A DNA stretch of 62,136 nt, taken from assembly GCA_900317545.1 (NCBI GenBank), contig ONHE01000011.1, forward strand, positions 1 to 62,136. The letters run 5' to 3'. This DNA is from an uncultured Prevotella sp. Lineage in GTDB: Bacteria; Bacteroidota; Bacteroidia; Bacteroidales; Bacteroidaceae. Both the position numbers and the translations under genes were made by a program. The notes beneath the pieces were generated by a model. That model was given only the letters and a program-made list of their open reading frames with translations, did no database searches and was not told the origin of the DNA. Numbering within the stretch: position 1 is the first letter of the stretch; every line of letters starts with the position of its first letter. Below are positions 56,855 to 62,136 of this stretch, one piece after another.

Positions 56855-58201
56855 TTATCGCTCGTTGATGGGCTTATACGCCTTCTGTTGCAGGATGTTC
56901 TTGTAGGCGGGCCGGATGATCCGGCGGCCTTCCTGGCTCAACTCCTCGATGCGGTGGGCTGTCCAGCCTACAATGCGGGCCATGGCGAAGATCGGCGTAT
57001 AGATCTCCTGCGGCAGTCCGATCATCTCATAGATAAATCCGCTGTAGAAGTCCAGATTGGCGCAGATAGGCTTCTTGCTCTTCCGGAAATTGGAAACGCA
57101 CTTGATGCCTTCCTCCTCTATCAGTTTCAGGAACTCATATTCCTCCTCGCGGCCCTTCTCTTTGGCCAACTCCCCGGCCAGCCTCTTGAGCTCGACGGCA
57201 CGCGGATCGCTCATCGTGTAGACCGCATGGCCGATGCCGTAGATCAGTCCCGACTTGTCATAAGCCTCCTTGTTGAGCATCCTGTATAAATAGGTGTCAA
57301 TCTCATCGATGTTCTTCCAGTCGCTGATCTGATCCTTCAGATGGTGGAACATGTTGATCACCTTGATGTTGGCACCGCCATGCAGGGGGCCTTTCAGAGA
57401 TCCGATGCCGGCCGCGATACTTGAGTAGGTGTCTGTGCGGGTTGAACTCGTGACACGCACAGTGAACGTAGAGTTGTTTCCGCCACCATGTTCGGCCTGG
57501 ATAATGAGCAGCAGATCAAGCATCCGGGCATCCAACTCGGTGAAGCTTTCGTGCTTCAGCATGTACAGGAAATTCTGCGCAATGGAGAGGTTCTCACGCG
57601 GATAGCGGATGTGGAGACTGCGTCCCTGAACGCTATGACGGTAAATATGGTAGGCGTAAGCTATGATCGTGGGGAACTTCGCGATCAGTTCGATCGACTG
57701 ACGCATCAAGTTATCACGCGAGATCTCATCAGGATTGGGATCGAAAGTATACATCTCGAGCACGCACCGTGCAAGTATGTTCATGATGTTCGATCCTTCC
57801 AAGTCGATGATATGGACGATCGTGCGGTGGTCAAGCGGCATATTGTCGTTCAAGAGTTCCTGAAAGGCTGCCAGTTCTTCTTTGTCCGGCAGATAGCCAG
57901 AAAGCAAGAGGAAGGCCGTCTCCTCAAATCCGAAACGTTTTTCGCTCAGCAATGGCGAAACCAAATCATCCAACTCGTAACCCCGATAGTAGAGTTTGCC
58001 CGGACAAGGGGTCAACTTCCCGTCTGCCGTACGTTCGTAGCCGATGACGTTGCCGATGTTGGTCAGACCGACCAACACACCGGATCCGTCCTCGTTGCGC
58101 AACCCGCGCTTCACGCCGAACTGCTGATAAGCCTCCTTGGGGATCTTACACGAGTTCTTCACTTCATCCGACAACTTGTAGATCAAATATTCTTTCTTCA
58201 T
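56855..58201 (-). CDS. gltA: Citrate synthase
   Basis: A 448-residue citrate synthase that joins oxaloacetate and acetyl-CoA. The catalytic His in AEHGGGNNSTFT, the second His in LKGPLHGGANIKV, YGIGHAVYTMSDPRA (oxaloacetate site) and the catalytic Asp in ANLDFYSGFI are seen. The ATG at 58201 is used; an in-frame TTG at 58207 is less likely. It is transcribed after aconitase with a 139-bp gap that holds a broken small frame; no isocitrate dehydrogenase gene lies between or next to them. Confidence 0.95.
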   Translation of the reverse strand: MKKEYLIYKLSDEVKNSCKIPKEAYQQFGVKRGLRNEDGSGVLVGLTNIGNVIGYERTADGKLTPCPGKLYYRGYELDDLVSPLLSEKRFGFEETAFLLLSGYLPDKEELAAFQELLNDNMPLDHRTIVHIIDLEGSNIMNILARCVLEMYTFDPNPDEISRDNLMRQSIELIAKFPTIIAYAYHIYRHSVQGRSLHIRYPRENLSIAQNFLYMLKHESFTELDARMLDLLLIIQAEHGGGNNSTFTVRVTSSTRTDTYSSIAAGIGSLKGPLHGGANIKVINMFHHLKDQISDWKNIDEIDTYLYRMLNKEAYDKSGLIYGIGHAVYTMSDPRAVELKRLAGELAKEKGREEEYEFLKLIEEEGIKCVSNFRKSKKPICANLDFYSGFIYEMIGLPQEIYTPIFAMARIVGWTAHRIEELSQEGRRIIRPAYKNILQQKAYKPINER

Positions 58202-58216
58202 TCGCAATCATCCTTA

Positions 58217-58327
58217 TTAAACTTTGTTTTCATTCATTCTATCTTGCAAAAACCGCAGGACAAACTCACCTAAAGTCTTCGTCCTCTCTATTCCAGCATA
58301 GATTTCATCTCTGTTTGATCCATCCCT
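58217..58327 (-). pseudogene. Broken small reading frame between aconitase and gltA
   Basis: On the minus strand 36 codons with no ATG end in TAA 15 bp before the gltA start and read as a helical peptide (EIYAGIERTKTLGEFVLRF, then LQDRMNENKV). In another frame an ATG overlapping the aconitase stop opens [19 protein letters not shown] and stops at TAG near 58281. A single frameshift would join the two into a protein of about 50 residues. It could be a decayed small gene, a deletion remnant, or chance. No family recognised. Confidence 0.35.
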
Positions 58328-58340
58328 TCACCTTCCTCGA

Positions 58341-60611
58341 TCAGATACCACATTGCTTGGAAAAGTTCAGCGCGCTGCCGGCCCTGAACCAGTTGATCTG
58401 CATTTCATTATAGGTGTGATCGACAGGGAAAGTGTCTTCCGTGCCGTCAGCATGCTTCAGGCGGATCTGCAACCGCCTTCCAGGCGCGAAATCCGTCAGT
58501 CCCAACAACGAGATACGGTCGTCCTCCTGCACCCGGTCGTAGTCTCCCTTGTCGCAGAACGTCAGAGCCAGCACACCTTGTTTCTTCAAATTGGTCTCAT
58601 GAATGCGTGCGAAGCTCTTGGCAAGGATGACCTTCACGTTGAGGAAACGCGGTTCCATCGCCGCGTGCTCGCGGCTCGAGCCTTCCCCGTAGTTATCCTC
58701 CGCGACCACGACGGACGAGATGCCGTGTGCCTTATAGGCCTTTGCGGCGCCCGATACCTTCTTATATGTGCCGTCTAACTGATCCTTCACGCGATTGCTC
58801 TCTCCGTCGAAAGCATTCACGGCACCCATCAACAGATTGTCCGAAATATGCTCCAAATGGCCGCGGAACTTCAGCCAGGGCCCCGCCATGCTGATATGAT
58901 CGGTCGTGCACTTACCTTTTACCTTAATCAAAAGAGGCATATCGATCAGGTCCCTGCCGTCCCAAGCCTCGAAAGGTTCCAGTTTTTGCAGACGCGTCGA
59001 TGCCGGATCGATCACCACTTCAATACCTGTGCGATCCGCCCTGGGCGGTAAGAAGCCCGGATTGGATACCTCAAAACCGCGCGGAGGGAAAGTATCGCCG
59101 GTAGGAACGTTCAGCCAGACCGCTTCTCCGGCACTGTTCAGCAACGGGTCCGTGATCGGATTGAAATCGAGCCGACCTGCAATGGCAAGTGCTGTGGTCA
59201 ACTCCGGAGAAGCCACAAAGGCATAGGTGTTGGGATTACCGTCGGCTCGGCGCCTGAAATTGCGGTTGAATGAGGTCACGATTGCATTCTTCCGCTCCTC
59301 CTCAGCGCCATGTCTTTTCCATTGTCCGATACATGGACCGCAAGCGTTGGTCATGATGATGGCTCCTATTCTTTTAAAGTCTTCGAGGATGCCATCACGC
59401 TCGGCAGTGAACCGGATCTGCTCTGAGCCGGGATTGATGATCAGCTGACCTTTGACAGGAATATGCTTCTCGTAGGCCTGGCGCGCAATGGAGGCCGCCC
59501 GGCAGAGATCCTGATAGCTGGAGTTGGTACACGAACCGACCAGCCCAACCTCAATGATCATCGGGTAATCATTGGCAGGCGCCACCTGCTTGACTTCCGT
59601 TACGGTCATCGAGGCATCAGGAGAGAAAGGTCCATTCAAATGAGGTTCGATCTCCGAAAGATTGATCTCGACGATCTGGTCGTAGTATTTCTCCGGCTGA
59701 TCGTATACTTCCGGATCGGCTTGAAGATGCTTTCCGTTCTGACGGGCCAATGCTGCTATCGCTTCACGGCCGGTCTTTGCCAGATACTCTTCTGCATGAT
59801 GGTCGAAGGGGAAGATTGAGCACGTCGCGCCTAATTCGGCTCCCATGTTGCAAATAGTAGCCTTCCCGGTTGTCGACATGGAACTTAAACCGTCGCCGAA
59901 ATACTCCAATATGGCATTCGTACCACCCTTCGTGGTGAGCCGTCCCAATATTTCAAGGATCACATCCTTAGACGATGCCCACCCCGTAAGGCTTCCTGTG
60001 AGATGAACACCTATCATGCGGGGCATCCTGAGTTCCCAGGCTTGGCCCGTAAGGACATCGACCGCATCGGCCCCACCTACGCCCACGGCGATCATTCCCA
60101 ATCCTCCGGCGTTCGGGGTGTGTGAATCCGTACCGACCATCATGCCGCCCGGGAAGGCGTAATTCTCAAGGACGACCTGGTGAATGATACCTGCGCCGGG
60201 CTCCCAGAATCCAATCTGGAATTTCTGAGATACCGAACGGAGAAACTCATAGACTTCTTTGTTGGCACTCAATGCTGCTGGCAGATCTTTCTCAACGCCC
60301 CTCTCGGCTCGGATCAGATGGTCACAGTGAACAGAAGCCGGCACTGCAACGCTCGACTTGCCGGCATTCAAGAACTGGAGAAGAGCCATCTGAGCCGTGG
60401 CATCCTGCATGGCGACGCGGTCGGGACGGAAATCCACATAGTCCGTACCACGTCTGTGAGGTTTCAACAGACGTTCACTGCTATCATAAAGATGGGTGTA
60501 TAGAATCTTCTCAGTATAGGTCAAGGGGCGGCCTAAACATTTCCTGGCTTTCTCTACTCGCGTTTCATAAGAAGCGTAAAAAGCTTCGATCATCTCCCGA
60601 TCCAATATCAT
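58341..60611 (-). CDS. acn: Aconitate hydratase
   Basis: A 756-residue [4Fe-4S] enzyme that interconverts citrate and isocitrate. The cluster ligands are in VGSCTNSSY and [10 protein letters not shown], with [15 protein letters not shown] and [14 protein letters not shown] also visible; the swivelling domain has [21 protein letters not shown]. The order and length resemble the mitochondrial-type aconitase. It is first in a unit with gltA, and has its own -7 box 27 bp upstream. Confidence 0.95.
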   Translation of the reverse strand: MILDREMIEAFYASYETRVEKARKCLGRPLTYTEKILYTHLYDSSERLLKPHRRGTDYVDFRPDRVAMQDATAQMALLQFLNAGKSSVAVPASVHCDHLIRAERGVEKDLPAALSANKEVYEFLRSVSQKFQIGFWEPGAGIIHQVVLENYAFPGGMMVGTDSHTPNAGGLGMIAVGVGGADAVDVLTGQAWELRMPRMIGVHLTGSLTGWASSKDVILEILGRLTTKGGTNAILEYFGDGLSSMSTTGKATICNMGAELGATCSIFPFDHHAEEYLAKTGREAIAALARQNGKHLQADPEVYDQPEKYYDQIVEINLSEIEPHLNGPFSPDASMTVTEVKQVAPANDYPMIIEVGLVGSCTNSSYQDLCRAASIARQAYEKHIPVKGQLIINPGSEQIRFTAERDGILEDFKRIGAIIMTNACGPCIGQWKRHGAEEERKNAIVTSFNRNFRRRADGNPNTYAFVASPELTTALAIAGRLDFNPITDPLLNSAGEAVWLNVPTGDTFPPRGFEVSNPGFLPPRADRTGIEVVIDPASTRLQKLEPFEAWDGRDLIDMPLLIKVKGKCTTDHISMAGPWLKFRGHLEHISDNLLMGAVNAFDGESNRVKDQLDGTYKKVSGAAKAYKAHGISSVVVAEDNYGEGSSREHAAMEPRFLNVKVILAKSFARIHETNLKKQGVLALTFCDKGDYDRVQEDDRISLLGLTDFAPGRRLQIRLKHADGTEDTFPVDHTYNEMQINWFRAGSALNFSKQCGI

Positions 60612-60637
60612 CGCATTTACATTTTACTGACGGAATG

Positions 60638-60645
60638 CAAATATA
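60638..60645 (-). promoter_or_regulatory. -7 box of the acn-gltA operon
   Basis: TATATTTG on the minus strand, 26 bp upstream of the ATG. No clear -33 box. Confidence 0.7.
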
Positions 60646-60735
60646 CGAATAAAATTGCTTATCGTAACGATATTGGTCAGAAAATAATCAAAATGATTTA
60701 AAAACACCACAAAAAAGCAAGAATCTATCGCATAC

Positions 60736-62112
60736 TTATTCATTTAGGATCTCATTGACATCAAGTTCCGGGGGCATTCTCGGTATCTCGTTGCCAGAGG
60801 TTTCCTTTACGCCCAATTCTTTCAGTTCGTTTGCCTTCTGGACAATGCTCTGCCGACCGGTGAAGGCTTTCTTATAGACCTCGTCATAGTGCTTGTGCAG
60901 CGCTTCAATATCAGTCCCGACCTTTTCAAAGAGTTTGACGAAAGCGCCGACACGTTTAAGCATTTCTTCGGCCATATCAAATACCTTCTTTTGGTTTTCG
61001 GTCTGTACGTACTGCCTCCAAGCGATCTCTATCATCTTCAGAATGGCCATCAGGTTTTGCTGACTGGTAATAAACACCTGCCGATTGAACGCATCATTCC
61101 ACAGCGTAGGCTCTGTTGCGAGGGCCAGTTGCAAGGCCCCTTCATTGGGCACAAACATGATCACGAAGTCGATAGCGTGCCTTGGCTTGCGGATATATTT
61201 GCTGTAATCCTTTTTAGCCAGATTCATATATTGTGTCCGGATGCTTCTTACAAGGTCGGCTGCATATTGCTTTTTGAGCGCTTCATTCTCGGTATTGACA
61301 TACTGATAATAGGCTTCGATTGACATTTTTGAGTCAATCACGACATCTTCATTATTCGGATAGTGGAGGATGACGTCAGGTATCATGCGCTTGCCTGTCT
61401 CTTCATTGATGACGGCATTGCCCTTCTCATCCGTGATGGTCTGCTGAACGTCGTAGTTGATGCCTATCTTCAGCCCCTGCGCATCGAGGATATCAGTCAA
61501 GATAAACTCGCCCCAGTTGCCTTGAGCCTTATTGGCTCCCCGGATGACATTGGTCAAACGGGTAGCCGTGTCGTCAATCTTGTCGGTCCTGGCGGCCATC
61601 TCCTTGAGTTGCTGAGACAAGGATGCCGTGTTTCGGGCGGTCTCTGAATTGGTGGTCTGGATAGCCTGATGAAGCTGCTCAATGTGCTGCTTTAACGGGC
61701 GGGTGATGTTTTCCAATGACTCTGAATTCTGATTTTTCAGACGGTCAGAGGTCTGATCGAGCACCCGGGTGGCCAGATTGGCAAACTGCTCCTGCACGGT
61801 TCGCAGCTGCTCCTGAAACTGCTCGCGCCTCAACTCCGATTCTTTGGAGTTCTGAACCTGCTCGGATTCCAATTGTGCCTGTACGCCACTGAGCGCCATC
61901 TTGACGTTTGTAAGCTCATCACTGAGCGCTCTTTTCTCTTTATTGGCGGCCTCCAATTGTGCGAGTGCAACCGTCCGGGCATCCGATGCCTGTCCTAACT
62001 GCTGACCGATCAGCATCAGTTGTGCATCGACCGCTTTCTTCTTGGCATACACCAGCATGAAACCGAGCATGGCTCCAACAGCTAATCCTATCAAAAGAAA
62101 CAGTATTTCCAT
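60736..62112 (-). CDS. rmuC: RmuC-family DNA recombination protein
   Basis: A 458-residue protein with an N-terminal membrane helix (EILFLLIGLAVGAMLGFMLVYA), a long coiled coil to about residue 190, and the RmuC nuclease-like core: NKAQGNWGEFILTDILDAQGL, VVIDSKMSIEAYYQY, and DFVIMFVPNEGALQLAL. RmuC limits inversion recombination at short repeats in E. coli; the mechanism is not established. The ATG at 62112 is used rather than TTG 62121. A promoter box lies at the window edge. Confidence 0.93.
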   Translation of the reverse strand: MEILFLLIGLAVGAMLGFMLVYAKKKAVDAQLMLIGQQLGQASDARTVALAQLEAANKEKRALSDELTNVKMALSGVQAQLESEQVQNSKESELRREQFQEQLRTVQEQFANLATRVLDQTSDRLKNQNSESLENITRPLKQHIEQLHQAIQTTNSETARNTASLSQQLKEMAARTDKIDDTATRLTNVIRGANKAQGNWGEFILTDILDAQGLKIGINYDVQQTITDEKGNAVINEETGKRMIPDVILHYPNNEDVVIDSKMSIEAYYQYVNTENEALKKQYAADLVRSIRTQYMNLAKKDYSKYIRKPRHAIDFVIMFVPNEGALQLALATEPTLWNDAFNRQVFITSQQNLMAILKMIEIAWRQYVQTENQKKVFDMAEEMLKRVGAFVKLFEKVGTDIEALHKHYDEVYKKAFTGRQSIVQKANELKELGVKETSGNEIPRMPPELDVNEILNE

Positions 62113-62128
62113 CTTATTCAATTTAGCG

Positions 62129-62136
62129 CAAAGATA
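62129..62136 (-). promoter_or_regulatory. -7 box of rmuC at the window edge
   Basis: TATCTTTG on the minus strand, 16 bp before the rmuC ATG; the -33 region is outside the window. Confidence 0.7.

Overview
The window looks like chromosome of a Bacteroidales bacterium, most likely Prevotellaceae (inference). Most transcription units begin with the Bacteroidetes promoter (TTTG, 19-20 bp, TAnnTTTG), and strong Shine-Dalgarno sites are not evident. Content also fits: a short primary sigma factor of the Bacteroides type, RprXY, a GldB-like lipoprotein, an EF-G paralogue with an altered GTPase centre, and class A RNase P RNA. No phage, insertion sequence, CRISPR array, tRNA or rRNA was seen.

Layout. 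1-5115: end of an L-arabinose locus (ribulokinase, GH51 arabinofuranosidase, transketolase, RpiB) closed by a terminator. 5518-11321 (-): pyruvate kinase, a DapA/NanA-family aldolase, a sodium/solute symporter and L-fucose isomerase. 11417-13254 (-): secreted nitroreductase and DNA polymerase IV. 14186-16396 (+): HU-like protein, a 29-residue basic protein and RNase G. 16489-20959 (-): a GH13 amylase fused in frame to an AlaX-like tRNA-editing domain, FabD, and the bS6-bS18-bL9 operon. 21064-26396: small membrane protein, RprXY, EF-G paralogue. 26597-30881: HemW, MutY, a Fur-family regulator and two tandem deoxynucleoside kinases. 30878-37817: AraC regulator divergent from a TolC/HlyD/double-ATPase/two-permease exporter. 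38167-39452 (-): YkvA-like protein, membrane protein, rnpB. 39785-44538 (+): HtrA protease, then rpoD heading an operon with a secreted protein, an HPr-kinase-like protein, an S24/S26-type peptidase and a PqqD-like protein. 44578-51534 (-): a five-gene unit of prolyl peptidase, DUF4861 protein, IorA, IorB and aminotransferase. 51606-62112: radical SAM protein, GldB-like lipoprotein, second DUF4861 protein, TcdA, citrate synthase, aconitase and RmuC.

The most unusual structure is a family of five intergenic arrays. Each has four or five 13-bp near-palindromic cores (AAAGCTATGCTTT-like) set at exactly 22 bp by a GGGCGGCCA-like spacer, and all five lie in the same orientation. Other leads are the amylase/AlaX fusion, the rpoD-linked kinase-peptidase-PqqD operon, the small basic gene before rng, and a broken small ORF between aconitase and citrate synthase. 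All family assignments come from reading motifs by eye; no database search was run.
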